From Microbacterium sp. zg-B185 (GTDB lineage Bacteria; Actinomycetota; Actinomycetes; Actinomycetales; Microbacteriaceae), in the NCBI RefSeq assembly GCF_030246885.1, contig NZ_CP126739.1, positions 2,108,001 through 2,172,000 on the forward strand: a stretch of DNA of 64,000 nt, given 5' to 3'. A program made the translations under genes and the position numbers. This document shows, in pieces, positions 33,402 through 42,079 of this stretch. The notes below the pieces were generated by a model. The model saw only the letters and a program-made list of their open reading frames with translations. It ran no database searches and was not told where the DNA came from. Every line of letters begins with the position of its first letter. The stretch's first letter is position 1.

Positions 33402-35093
33402 TCAGGACGTGGTCGGGGGTTCGTCGAACGACTCCTTCGGAGCGAAACGGTCCAGCCGGTCTTGGACTCCCACCTCGGCCGCCCGGGCACTGGGCGTATA
33501 GCCGAGGACGACCGAGACGAACCGGTCGGCGGCCAGTGCGCGCAGCTCGAGCGCGGTTGCGGCCACAACGCTCGCCGTGCGGCGCGTGCGCCTCAGCAAC
33601 GCGATCTCGCCGAACCCGTCCCCCGGACCCAGCGTCGCCACGACCCGCCCGTCGCCCACCACTTCGGCCTCGCCCGACTCGATCACGTAGTAGCGGTCGC
33701 CGACCTCTCCCTGCGTGAGGACCGCCTGGCCGGCGGGCACCGTGACCGTCTCGAGTCCACGCGCCAGCTGCTCGATCGCGGGTAGCGGCAGCGGCGCCAG
33801 CATCGGCACCCGCTGCAGCAGCCCGATGTCCACGTCGAGGTTGTCGACGGACCGGTCCAGCCGTCGCAGGCGCCACCAGGAAGCGACCGCGAGAACGGGG
33901 CAGACCAGGCCGATCCCGATCAAGGCGGCTTCTACCCCGAGCCACCCGATCACAGCCGGCGCGAGGATGGCCCCGAGCCCGATGGACACGGCGACGAGGC
34001 TCTCCAGCACGCCGAACACTCGGGCCAGCACCGCGTCGGGTGCCAGCCGCGCGATCAGCGTGAACCCGGCCACATCGATCAGGGCGTTGCCGACACCGAC
34101 GAAGGCCAGCAGACCCAGTGCGGCGATCTCCTGCGGAAAGACACCCACGAGAGCGATGGGCAGTCCCCAGAGGGCGACACCGATTGCGAACCAGGCGGCC
34201 AGCCGCCCCGTCCCGACGAGCAGGGAGGCCCCGAGGGAGCCGAGCACGGCTCCCGCTCCGACCGCGGCCATGAGCGCACCCACGCCCGGATCTCCGGTGC
34301 CGAGCAGCTCGATCGCGACGACGACGGAGAACACGGTCAGCGCCCCCCGCGTCAGGGACTGTGCCGCCGCCAGACCCAGGATCAGCAGCAGATCGCGGTT
34401 CTGCACGGCCGCGCGGATGCCCTCGAGCGCTTCGCGACCCAGATCCGGGCGACGCGGTGCCGCCGGGCGCGGCGGCGCGTCGTAGCGGACCCGCAGCAGC
34501 AGCAGCGCCGCCCAGAACGAAGCGGCCGCCGCCACGGCGAACACGACGGACACGTCCGTGAACGCCAGCAGCACCGCGGCCAGCAGGGGTCCGACCAGGG
34601 TCGCGATCGAGTCGAGCATCCCGCGAACCACGTTGGCGCTGGCCAGCTCGTGCCCGGTGCGGCACAGGGTCGGCAGGAGTGCGGAGTGTGCGGGGCGGAA
34701 CAGAGTGGCCGCGATCGTGGAGAGCACCGCCAGCGTGTAGACCAGAAGGATCGGGCCGGCCAGGGCGACCACGACTGCCGCGACAGCCGTCGCGACCCCG
34801 CGCAACGTCGAGACCACGACGAGCACCCGCTCCCGGCGTCCGCGATCGGCGAATGGGGACAGCAGCGGCGCGAGCAGTGCCGAGGGGAGCATGCGCAGCA
34901 GCCCCACCAGACCGAGCGCGAGGGCACCCCCGTCGTCGTAGGCGACGATGCCGAGCGCGACGGTGAAGGCCCACTCCGCGGTCCACGCGCCGAGAAAACT
35001 CAGCTGGGCGCGACGCAGGTTGTGGTTGCGCCAGTTGCTCGTGAAGGCGCAGCCGGCCTCACGGAGCCGGCGGCGGCTCGCCCCAAGGCCCAT
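33402..35093 (-). CDS. MFS transporter fused to a C-terminal cyclic nucleotide-binding domain
   Basis: A 563-residue fusion. Residues about 25-400 form a major facilitator with about 12 helices, and LSPFADRGRRERVLVV is the loop 2-3 motif. Residues about 425-535 form a CNMP-binding domain with GDRYYVIESGEAEVV and the phosphate-binding cassette GFGEIALLRRTRRTASV, whose Glu and Arg contact the nucleotide in CRP-like domains. The transporter may thus be gated by cAMP or cGMP. The ATG at 35093 follows TAGAGT by six bases. The neighbouring cyclase-like gene downstream could make the ligand. The exported solute is unknown. Confidence 0.9.
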   Translation of the reverse strand: MGLGASRRRLREAGCAFTSNWRNHNLRRAQLSFLGAWTAEWAFTVALGIVAYDDGGALALGLVGLLRMLPSALLAPLLSPFADRGRRERVLVVVSTLRGVATAVAAVVVALAGPILLVYTLAVLSTIAATLFRPAHSALLPTLCRTGHELASANVVRGMLDSIATLVGPLLAAVLLAFTDVSVVFAVAAAASFWAALLLLRVRYDAPPRPAAPRRPDLGREALEGIRAAVQNRDLLLILGLAAAQSLTRGALTVFSVVVAIELLGTGDPGVGALMAAVGAGAVLGSLGASLLVGTGRLAAWFAIGVALWGLPIALVGVFPQEIAALGLLAFVGVGNALIDVAGFTLIARLAPDAVLARVFGVLESLVAVSIGLGAILAPAVIGWLGVEAALIGIGLVCPVLAVASWWRLRRLDRSVDNLDVDIGLLQRVPMLAPLPLPAIEQLARGLETVTVPAGQAVLTQGEVGDRYYVIESGEAEVVGDGRVVATLGPGDGFGEIALLRRTRRTASVVAATALELRALAADRFVSVVLGYTPSARAAEVGVQDRLDRFAPKESFDEPPTTS

Positions 35094-35099
35094 GGGCAG

Positions 35100-35105
35100 A
35101 CTCTA
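35100..35105 (-). promoter_or_regulatory. -10 box of the MFS-cNMP gene, leaderless type
   Basis: Minus-strand TAGAGT lies six bases before the ATG at 35093. Confidence 0.55.
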
Positions 35106-35194
35106 AGGCCTGCCCGACCGTCACAGCCAGCGGCAGTTCCACGCTGCAGCCCAAGGCGCTCCGACGCGAGCGCGACCCTCGTACCGCCCGTGCG

Positions 35195-38100
35195 TCAGGC
35201 GTCCGCCGGAGCGTCCGCGGCCGCCGTCGCGCCACGGATCGCCTCGGCGCTCCTCTCAGCGGTCGGCGCGGGCGCGGGCAGCGGGAACAGCTGGTCCAGC
35301 AGCTGGCGGACCCAGGCGATCAGATCCGCATCCGAGACCCGCTCGCCGCCGGCGCGCGGCATCGGGATGACGATGGCCTCGCCACCGGCCATGACCTTCG
35401 AGCTGGGATACAGCCGTTGCAGGCGCACGCGCATCGAATCGGGAAGGTTCGCCGGTGCGATCCGCAGGTTCGGGCCCATGGCGACGATGTCCGCCAGTCC
35501 GGACTGGGCGGCGCGCCGTCGCAGTCGGGCCACCGCGAGCAGGCCCTCGGCCTCGGCCGGCAGCTCACCGTAGCGATCGCGCAGCTCGTCGACGACCTCG
35601 TCGAGGGCATCTTCCTTGGCGGTGGCGGATGCCGCGGCCGACAGCTTCTGGTAAGCCTCCAGTCGCAGTCGCTCGCTGTCGATGTACGACTCCGGGATAC
35701 GGGCCTGCACGGGCAGCTCCAGGCGCAGTTCGGTTGGCCCCTCGGTGTCCTCGCCGCGGAACGTGGCCACGGCCTCGCCGATCATCCGCAGGTACAGGTC
35801 GAAGCCGACGCCGGCGATGTGCCCGGCCTGCTCGGCGCCGAGCAGGTTGCCCGCGCCGCGCAGCTCGAGATCCTTCAGGGCGACCTGCATCCCGCTGCCG
35901 AGGTCGTTGTTGACGGCGATGGTCTCCAGCCGGTCGGCCGCCGTCTCGGACAGCGGCTTGTTCTCGTCGTACAGGAAGTAGGCGTAGGCGCGCTCGCGGG
36001 CACGGCCGACCCGTCCGCGCAGCTGGTGCAGCTGGGACAGACCGTACTTGTCGGCCCTGTCGATGATGATCGTGTTGGCGTTGGCGATGTCCAGCCCGGT
36101 CTCGATGATCGTGGTGGACACCAGGACGTCGGCGCGTCTCTCCCAGAAATCGTCCACGACCTGCTCGAGGGCGTGCTCCCCCATCTGACCGTGCGCCACC
36201 GCGATGCGAGCTTCGGGGACGAGCTCGGCCAGGTGGGCGGCGACCCGCTGGATCGAGGAGACCCGGTTGTGCACGTAGAAGATCTGTCCCTCGCGGAGGA
36301 GCTCGCGGCGGATCGCGGCGGCGATCTGCTTGTCGTTGCGCGCCCCGACGTACGTCAGGATCGGATGCCGGTCCTCGGGCGGGGTCTGCAGGGTCGACAT
36401 CTCGCGGATGCCGGTCACCGCCATCTCGAGCGTGCGCGGGATGGGGGTGGCGCTCATCGCGAGGATGTCGACGTTGGTCTTGAGCTTCTTCAGCTTGTCC
36501 TTGTGCTCGACGCCGAACCGCTGCTCCTCGTCGATGATCAGCAGCCCGAGGTCTTTGAAGATCACGCCCTCGGTGAGGATCCGGTGCGTTCCGATGACCA
36601 TGTCCACCGTGCCGTCGGTGATGCCGGCGAGGGTGGCACGGGCTTCCTTGTCGGTCTGGAATCGGGACAGTGCGCGCACCTGCACCGGGAACCCGGCGAA
36701 GCGCTCGGTGAAGGTCTCGATGTGCTGCTTGACCAGCAGCGTCGTGGGCACCAGCATCGCGACCTGCTTGCCGTCCTGGATCGCCTTGAAGGCGGCGCGG
36801 ACCGCCACCTCCGTCTTGCCGAATCCGACGTCGCCGGACAGCAGCCGGTCCATCGGGATGGGCTTTTCCATGTCCGCTTTGATCTCGTCGATGGTCTGCA
36901 GCTGATCGGGTGTCTCGGCGAACGGGAACGCCTCCTCGAGCTCGCGCTGCCAGGGCGTGTCCGGACCGAATGCGTAGCCCTTCGCGGCCATGCGCGCGGA
37001 GTAGAGCTTGACGAGTTCGACGGCGATGTCACGGACCGCCCTGCGTGCTTTGCCCTTCGCCTGGGACCAGTCGCTGCCGCCCATCTTCGACAGGGTGGGC
37101 GCCTCGCCGCCGACGTATTTGGAGAGCAGATCGAGCTGATCGGTCGGCACGAACAGCTTGTCGCCGGGGTAGCCTCGCTTGGCCGGCGCGTACTCGAGCA
37201 CCAGATACTCCCGCACGCTCTTGACCGGATTACGTCCGCCGCTGGAGACCTCCCGCTGGGTGAGCTCGACGAATCGGCCGATGCCGTGCGTCACGTGCAC
37301 GACGTAGTCACCGGCCTTCAGCTGGAGCGGATCGACCACATTGCGACGACGCGAGGCCAGCTTCTTGACCAGGCGCTGGTCGCTGCCGATGGTCCGCCCG
37401 TAGAACTCGGACTCGGTCAGCACCGCGAGGTTGGCATCGGCGGACTCGAACCCGCGCTCCAAGGTGGACAGCACCACGTGCGCCACGCCGGGCTCGGGTG
37501 GCTCGAGGACGTCATCGACGCGGCGGGCCGCGATCCCGCGTTCGGCCAGCACGTCACGCGCGCGCTCGACCAGCCCGGCGCCGGATGCCGTGACCACGAC
37601 CCGCCAGCCATCGGCCAGGAGCGCGCCGACGTGTGCGGTGGCGCCGTCGACGTTGCCCTGGAATGAGGGCACCGACGCCCCCCGTACGCGGATCTCCGCC
37701 CCGGCACCGACGCCGGAGGATTCCAGAAGTCCCTCGTCCGAGGCATCCGCGGCACCGGAGTCGAACGCGCTCAGCGTCCACCAGACGATGCCGTGCCGGC
37801 CGGCGTCGGCGCGCAGCTCCGGCAGGCTGACGAAGTCCCCCGACCCGATATCGACAGGGCTGGCCGCGCCGGCCGTGGCCGCGCTCCAGGCGGCTTCCAA
37901 GAACTCACGGTTCGTCTCCAGCAGCGTGACCGCCCGGGTGACCGAGCGCTCCGGGTCCACCAGGGCGATGGCCGATCCTTCCGGCAGATAGTCCACCACC
38001 GTGACGATGTCATCGACGAGGGCGGGGATCAGCGACTCCATGCCCTCGGCCGGAATCCCCTCCGCCATCTTCTCGAGCATTCCGCGGATGCCGGGGAAGC

Positions 38101-38854
38101 CGTCTTGGAGCTGACGGGCGCGATCGCGCACAGCCTGGGTCAGCAGAAGCTCGCGGCTGGCCGGCAGCTCGACGGCCGGGACATCCCCGGGCAGCGAACG
38201 CTGGTCGGCGACCGAGAACGCCCGGATCTGGTCGACCTCGTCGCCGAAGAACTCGACCCGGTAGGGGTGGTCGGCGATCGGAGGGAACACATCGAGGATG
38301 CCGCCGCGCAACGCGAACTCGCCGCGCCGCGAGACCATGTCCACCCGGTGATAGGCCAGCTCGACCAGACGCGCCGAGACATCGGTCAGGTCGTGCCCGC
38401 GCTCGCCGACGGCCAGGTGCACCTCCCCGGCGTCGGCCAGACCGGCGGCGAGGGGCTGCAATGCCCCGCGCACGGACGAGGTGACCACCAGCGGCGTCTT
38501 CCCGTCCCAGCGCGCGATCCGCCGCAGGACATCCAGGCGCCGGCCGACCGTCTCCGGGCTGGGGCTCAGTCGCTCGTGCGGCAATGTCTCCCACGCCGGG
38601 AAGTGCAGCACTTCGGCACCGGGAAGCAGCGCCTCCAGGGCGGGACCGAGCGATTCCGCCCTGCGGCCGGTGGGCGCGACGACGAACAGGGCGCCGACGC
38701 GGCCGCCCGCTCGCCGCTTCTCGAGCAGCGACGCGAGCAGCGGTGCGCCGAGCCCCTCGACGAGCGAGAAGTCGGCATCCACGGATGCCGCGGCAACCGC
38801 ATCCCGGAACGACTCCGCCTGCTCGAGGGCGCGCACGATCCCGGGAACTGTCAC
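35195..38854 (-). CDS. mfd: Transcription-repair coupling factor Mfd
   Basis: A 1219-residue ATP-dependent DNA translocase that removes RNA polymerase stalled at lesions and recruits UvrA. In order: UvrB-homology region (about 1-350), RNA polymerase interaction domain (YVVHVTHGIGRFVELTQRE), helicase domain 1 with DVGFGKTEVAVRAAF (Walker A) and LLIIDEEQRFGVEHK (Walker B), and helicase domain 2 with QLHQLRGRVGRARERAYAY. The C-terminal inhibitory TRCF domain (LRLELPVQARIPESYI) finishes it. The GTG at 38854 is six bases after TAGACT. Full length, no defect seen. Confidence 0.97.
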   Translation of the reverse strand: MTVPGIVRALEQAESFRDAVAAASVDADFSLVEGLGAPLLASLLEKRRAGGRVGALFVVAPTGRRAESLGPALEALLPGAEVLHFPAWETLPHERLSPSPETVGRRLDVLRRIARWDGKTPLVVTSSVRGALQPLAAGLADAGEVHLAVGERGHDLTDVSARLVELAYHRVDMVSRRGEFALRGGILDVFPPIADHPYRVEFFGDEVDQIRAFSVADQRSLPGDVPAVELPASRELLLTQAVRDRARQLQDGFPGIRGMLEKMAEGIPAEGMESLIPALVDDIVTVVDYLPEGSAIALVDPERSVTRAVTLLETNREFLEAAWSAATAGAASPVDIGSGDFVSLPELRADAGRHGIVWWTLSAFDSGAADASDEGLLESSGVGAGAEIRVRGASVPSFQGNVDGATAHVGALLADGWRVVVTASGAGLVERARDVLAERGIAARRVDDVLEPPEPGVAHVVLSTLERGFESADANLAVLTESEFYGRTIGSDQRLVKKLASRRRNVVDPLQLKAGDYVVHVTHGIGRFVELTQREVSSGGRNPVKSVREYLVLEYAPAKRGYPGDKLFVPTDQLDLLSKYVGGEAPTLSKMGGSDWSQAKGKARRAVRDIAVELVKLYSARMAAKGYAFGPDTPWQRELEEAFPFAETPDQLQTIDEIKADMEKPIPMDRLLSGDVGFGKTEVAVRAAFKAIQDGKQVAMLVPTTLLVKQHIETFTERFAGFPVQVRALSRFQTDKEARATLAGITDGTVDMVIGTHRILTEGVIFKDLGLLIIDEEQRFGVEHKDKLKKLKTNVDILAMSATPIPRTLEMAVTGIREMSTLQTPPEDRHPILTYVGARNDKQIAAAIRRELLREGQIFYVHNRVSSIQRVAAHLAELVPEARIAVAHGQMGEHALEQVVDDFWERRADVLVSTTIIETGLDIANANTIIIDRADKYGLSQLHQLRGRVGRARERAYAYFLYDENKPLSETAADRLETIAVNNDLGSGMQVALKDLELRGAGNLLGAEQAGHIAGVGFDLYLRMIGEAVATFRGEDTEGPTELRLELPVQARIPESYIDSERLRLEAYQKLSAAASATAKEDALDEVVDELRDRYGELPAEAEGLLAVARLRRRAAQSGLADIVAMGPNLRIAPANLPDSMRVRLQRLYPSSKVMAGGEAIVIPMPRAGGERVSDADLIAWVRQLLDQLFPLPAPAPTAERSAEAIRGATAAADAPADA

Positions 38855-38860
38855 CGGACG

Positions 38861-38866
38861 AGTCTA
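38861..38866 (-). promoter_or_regulatory. -10 box of mfd, leaderless type
   Basis: Minus-strand TAGACT lies six bases before the GTG at 38854. Confidence 0.6.
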
Positions 38867-38999
38867 CGGCCGATGACGGACACCGTGCCTTCCGCGGGGC
38901 CGCCCACCGGGCCGACCCGGGCATCCGGCCCGCCCCGACCCGCGGACGCGACAGGGCCGCCCGGCGGCGCCAGCGCCCGGATCGAAGGCGCGGGGCTCA

Positions 39000-39005
39000 T
39001 AGGAT
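39000..39005 (+). promoter_or_regulatory. -10 box of the 39013 gene, leaderless type
   Basis: TAGGAT lies seven bases before the GTG at 39013. An ATG at 39004 overlaps the box and so is an unlikely start. Confidence 0.5.
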
Positions 39006-39012
39006 GAGTGCC

Positions 39013-39612
39013 GTGAGCGACCCTGCGACGCCCAGCCGACCGATCCCGCACGCGCCGTCCTACCCCGGTGCGCCGTCGCTGCCGCCCACGGCTGGCCCGT
39101 ACACCCCGCCCTATGCGGCCCCCGAGCACGTGTCCGGGCCGCCGCAAGGTTTCGCGCCACCCCCCGGCTATGCCGCACCGCTCCAGGGGTACGGCCCGTA
39201 CGCGCCGCCCGCGCCCCGCCGCCTAGCAGGGCGCCGCTGGCTCGGCACCGTCGCCTTCTGGCTGGCCATGACCGCGGCCCTGGGGGCGACCGCGCTCGGC
39301 GCCGTCGCGGCCTACAACATCGGGCTCGGCACCGGCCGGGACCTCGCGCTCAGTCCCGGTGACATCGACTTCGACTGGTCCATCCTCACCCCGGTGCGCG
39401 AATGGGTGCTCATCGGCGAGCTCGCGTTCTGGGCCGGCACGGTGCTGGGCATCTGGGCGCTCGTGCAGGGCATCGTCGCGACCGTCAAGAACCGCGGACG
39501 AGGATGGGCCATCGCCGCGATCGTGATCGCCGCGATCGGCCCGGTCGCGTTCAGCATCGGCGTCCAGGGCCTCCTCGCGGCGGGGTTCGCCACCGGCGCG
39601 TCGCTGTCCTGA
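39013..39612 (+). CDS. Pro/Tyr-rich membrane protein, DUF4190-like
   Basis: A 199-residue protein. The first about 65 residues are rich in Pro, Gly and Tyr (PSYPGAPSLPPTAGPYTPPY) and probably disordered. Three or so membrane helices follow (about 75-100, 128-150 and 160-190). AFWAGTVLGIWALVQGIVATVKNRGRGWAI resembles DUF4190. Such proteins are common in actinobacterial envelopes and have no assigned role. The GTG at 39013 is preferred over the ATG at 39004 because TAGGAT gives a seven-base spacing. It is divergent from mfd and convergent with pth. Confidence 0.75.
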   Translation: MSDPATPSRPIPHAPSYPGAPSLPPTAGPYTPPYAAPEHVSGPPQGFAPPPGYAAPLQGYGPYAPPAPRRLAGRRWLGTVAFWLAMTAALGATALGAVAAYNIGLGTGRDLALSPGDIDFDWSILTPVREWVLIGELAFWAGTVLGIWALVQGIVATVKNRGRGWAIAAIVIAAIGPVAFSIGVQGLLAAGFATGASLS

Positions 39613-39625
39613 CCCCGGCCCGGGG

Positions 39626-40210
39626 CTACGTGCGCGGCGCGTGGTGCTTCTGCTGCGCCGCCAGCAATCCCTCATCGACCAGCTGCTCGACGGCATCGGC
39701 GGCGTCCGCCAGCAGGATCGGCAGGTTCTTGCGCTCCGCGGCGCCGAACGGGTCCAGCACCCACTCCGCGGGATCCTGGCGGCCGTCGGGGCGGCCGATG
39801 CCCACGCGCACGCGGGCGAAATCGGGGGTGTCGAGTGCTTTGGCGACGTCGCGGACGCCGTTGTGGCCGCCGTGTCCGCCACCGACCTTGAGTTTGATCA
39901 CGTCGAACGGGATGTCCAGCTCGTCGTGCACGACCACGACGTGCTCGGGGTCCACACCGTAGAACCGGGCGAGCCCCGCCACCGGTCCCCCGGAGACGTT
40001 CATGAACGTGTTCGGCTTGGCCAGCACGAGCTTCGCACCGCCGGGGCGCAGCCAGGTCTCGGCGACGCGTGCGTTGGCCTTATGCACGCGGAAGCTCTCG
40101 CCGCGACGCGCGGCCAACTTGTCCAGGACCATCTGCCCCACGTTGTGCCGGGTCGGCGCGTAGCGCGGTCCGGGGTTGCCCAGACCGACGATCAGCCACG
40201 TGTCTGCCAT
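39626..40210 (-). CDS. pth: Peptidyl-tRNA hydrolase
   Basis: A 194-residue hydrolase that releases peptides from prematurely dropped peptidyl-tRNA. Conserved residues are the catalytic His in [11 protein letters not shown], Asn in [12 protein letters not shown], Asp in [10 protein letters not shown] and the [11 protein letters not shown] motif. The first residues [14 protein letters not shown] mark the ATG at 40210. It follows rplY on the same strand, a pairing frequent in bacteria, with a hairpin between them. Confidence 0.97.
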   Translation of the reverse strand: MADTWLIVGLGNPGPRYAPTRHNVGQMVLDKLAARRGESFRVHKANARVAETWLRPGGAKLVLAKPNTFMNVSGGPVAGLARFYGVDPEHVVVVHDELDIPFDVIKLKVGGGHGGHNGVRDVAKALDTPDFARVRVGIGRPDGRQDPAEWVLDPFGAAERKNLPILLADAADAVEQLVDEGLLAAQQKHHAPRT

Positions 40211-40267
40211 GACCTCATCCTGCCGCGTGAGTGCCCGGCGGCGCCGGGCGGTCAGTTCCGTCCAGAA

Positions 40268-40303
40268 CAGGAAAGGGGGCACGGAATCCGCACCCCCTTC
40301 CTG
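40268..40303 (-). terminator. Hairpin between rplY and pth
   Basis: CAGGAAAGGGGG pairs with CCCCCTTCCTG (one bulged A) around a 13-base loop, nine bases past the rplY stop codon on the minus strand. It may attenuate or terminate before pth. Confidence 0.55.
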
Positions 40304-40312
40304 AAATCGGTT

Positions 40313-40963
40313 CTACTCGGAGGCCGAACCGGACTCTTCGGACTCTTCGGACTGCTCGGCGGCCAGGGCGGCGTCCGCCTCGGCGATCTCGTCCTCGGCG
40401 GCGAGTGTGGACGACGGGATCGAGACCGCGACGATCAGCGTCTCGGGGTCGACCGCCAGCGATGCACCCTTCGGAAGCTTCAGGTCGGCCGCCGTGATGT
40501 GAACGCCCTCCTCCAGGCCCTCGACGTCGACCTCGATGCGCTCGGGGATGTGGGTGGCCTCCACCTCCAGCAGCACGGTGTTCGCGTCCTGCGCCGCGAT
40601 GGTGCCGGGCGCGGACTCGCCGATGACCGAGATGGGCACGTCGACCTGGATCTTCTCGCCCTTGCGCACGACCAGCAGGTCGATGTGCTCGATGATCTGG
40701 TGCACCGGGTCCTTCTGCACGTCCTTGACCAGCGTGAGGTGCTGCGTGCCCTCGACGTCCAGCTCGAGCAACGCGTTGGCGCGACGGATCAGCAACGCGA
40801 CCTGGTGGCCCGGAAGCGCGACGTGCACCGGGGTGGTGCCGTGCCCGTAGATGACGGCGGGGATCTTGCCGGCGGCGCGCAGGCGACGTGCGAAGCCCTT
40901 GCCGAAGTTCTCGCGAACCTCGGCGTGAACCTTGGAGTCGATCTCTTTGGTGTCAGTAGACAT
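40313..40963 (-). CDS. rplY: 50S ribosomal protein bL25 (Ctc form)
   Basis: A 216-residue protein of the long bL25/Ctc type that binds 5S rRNA. The N-terminal L25 domain has VRENFGKGFARRLRAAGKIPAVIYG and VQKDPVHQIIEHIDLL. The C-terminal TL5-like domain has THIPERIEVDVEGLEEG. An acidic Glu/Ser tail ends the protein. The ATG at 40963 has AAGGAG four bases upstream. The TAGACT at 41153-41158 would give a leader of about 185 bases, unusually long for this region. Confidence 0.96.
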   Translation of the reverse strand: MSTDTKEIDSKVHAEVRENFGKGFARRLRAAGKIPAVIYGHGTTPVHVALPGHQVALLIRRANALLELDVEGTQHLTLVKDVQKDPVHQIIEHIDLLVVRKGEKIQVDVPISVIGESAPGTIAAQDANTVLLEVEATHIPERIEVDVEGLEEGVHITAADLKLPKGASLAVDPETLIVAVSIPSSTLAAEDEIAEADAALAAEQSEESEESGSASE

Positions 40964-41207
40964 GGTTCTCCTTGCGGGCACACGGCCCGGTCTGATGTCG
41001 GGCCCACTGGCCCGGGTATGGGGGTCTGCATTCGACTCGAACGCGAGCGCGTGAGGAAAGCCGTGAGCCTGCATCACTGCGTCGATCACGGATGCCGCAT
41101 CCGGCCGGTCAGGCCGGCGCGAGTCATCCCTCGCCGAAGTTCAAGGTCCCAGTCTATCAGCGGCCCCGCTACGATGAGGACGCCCCATTTCGCCACCCGG
41201 AGGATCC

Positions 41208-41333
41208 ATGCTCGACACGCAGCTCGCCACCTCGATCCTCGTCGGCACGGTCGCCGCCATCGCCGGACTGGGCCTGATCGGCACCGTCCTGGCCTTCTGG
41301 TCGCTGGGGCGCGCCGGCTACCGCAAGGACTGA
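41208..41333 (+). CDS. Small single-helix membrane protein, 41 residues
   Basis: The protein has a short N-terminus (MLDTQLATS), one long hydrophobic helix (ILVGTVAAIAGLGLIGTVLAFW) and a short basic tail ending GRAGYRKD. The ATG has GGAGG four bases upstream, and TACGAT about 35 bases further upstream can serve as -10, so this looks real despite its size. Its stop overlaps the 3' end of gntK on the other strand by 16 bases. No family was recognised. Confidence 0.6.
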   Translation: MLDTQLATSILVGTVAAIAGLGLIGTVLAFWSLGRAGYRKD

Positions 41334-41830
41334 CGCAGCCGCGCCGCGATGTCCGCGACGAGGTCCCCGGGCGGTGCGGACACGTCTGCGCGCAGGCCGG
41401 TCTCGTCCTGGGCCAGCGGCTCCAGTGTGGCGAACTGCGACTCCAGCAGGGCAGCCGGCATGAAGTGATCGGCTCGCGCGTCCGCGCGCTGTCGCAGCAG
41501 CTCGCGGGAGCCGTCGAGGTGCACGAACACCACCGTCGGCTCGACCGCGCGGATCCGGTCGCGGTACTCCCGGCGCAGCGCGCTGCACGCCATCACCAGA
41601 CCCGTTCGCCGATGCCCGGCGAACTGCTCGCCGACGGCATCCAGCCACGGCCGGCGGTCGATGTCGGCCAGCGGGATCCCCGCCGCCATCTTCGCCCGGT
41701 TCGCGTCCGAGTGCAGGTCGTCCGCGTCCACGAAAGGGACCCGCATCGTCCGGGCGAGGGCCGCCCCGACGGTGGACTTGCCGGCCGCCGATACCCCCAT
41801 GACGCAGACCAGCGGGGTTTCCGGGATCAC
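41318..41830 (-). CDS. gntK: Gluconokinase
   Basis: A 170-residue P-loop kinase phosphorylating gluconate to 6-phosphogluconate. It has the Walker A VMGVSAAGKST at about 10-20, then FVDADDLHSDANRAKMAAGIPL and the ACSALRREYRDRIR motif typical of gluconokinases. VHLDGSRELLRQRADARADHFMP is the lid region. The GTG at 41830 has GGGAG five bases upstream and overlaps the stop of a 30-codon upstream ORF. The 6-phosphogluconate dehydrogenase gene starts divergently about 250 bases away and uses its product. Confidence 0.93.
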   Translation of the reverse strand: MIPETPLVCVMGVSAAGKSTVGAALARTMRVPFVDADDLHSDANRAKMAAGIPLADIDRRPWLDAVGEQFAGHRRTGLVMACSALRREYRDRIRAVEPTVVFVHLDGSRELLRQRADARADHFMPAALLESQFATLEPLAQDETGLRADVSAPPGDLVADIAARLRQSLR

Positions 41831-41919
41831 CGCTGCTCCCTCATCGCATCGGCAGCCGGCCGGCCCGCTCCGGCGAGCACCGCCGACGCGAGACGGGCGA
41901 GGTGGCACGGTTCGGGCAT
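41827..41919 (-). CDS. Possible 30-residue leader ORF coupled to gntK
   Basis: ATG 41919 lies six bases after TAGCAT. The frame runs 30 codons and stops at a TGA that overlaps the gntK GTG (GTGA). The peptide begins MPEPCHLARLASAVL and has no known match. Position and overlap suggest translational coupling or a leader peptide controlling gntK. It could also be chance in this GC-rich sequence. Confidence 0.35.
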   Translation of the reverse strand: MPEPCHLARLASAVLAGAGRPAADAMREQR

Positions 41920-41925
41920 CCTCCG

Positions 41926-41931
41926 ATGCTA
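41926..41931 (-). promoter_or_regulatory. -10 box upstream of the gntK leader ORF
   Basis: Minus-strand TAGCAT, six bases before the ATG at 41919. Confidence 0.45.
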
Positions 41932-42079
41932 TCCGGCGGTGATGCTGCCGCCGCGGGGACCGCGTGGTCGCGGCGGCGCGAGAACCTCCCGTGGGCGCCC
42001 GACGTCCCTATGCTGATCTGGTGGGCGCGTGGCCCGCTGCCCACCTTCGCAACAAACCTCTGGCCCCTAAGGAGTAGGC

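Noticed and set aside
35417..37666. Very long open frame (749 codons) on the plus strand across mfd
   Set aside because: It is antisense to a complete Mfd with all helicase motifs. Long antisense frames are expected at this GC content, and the translation has no recognisable domain.
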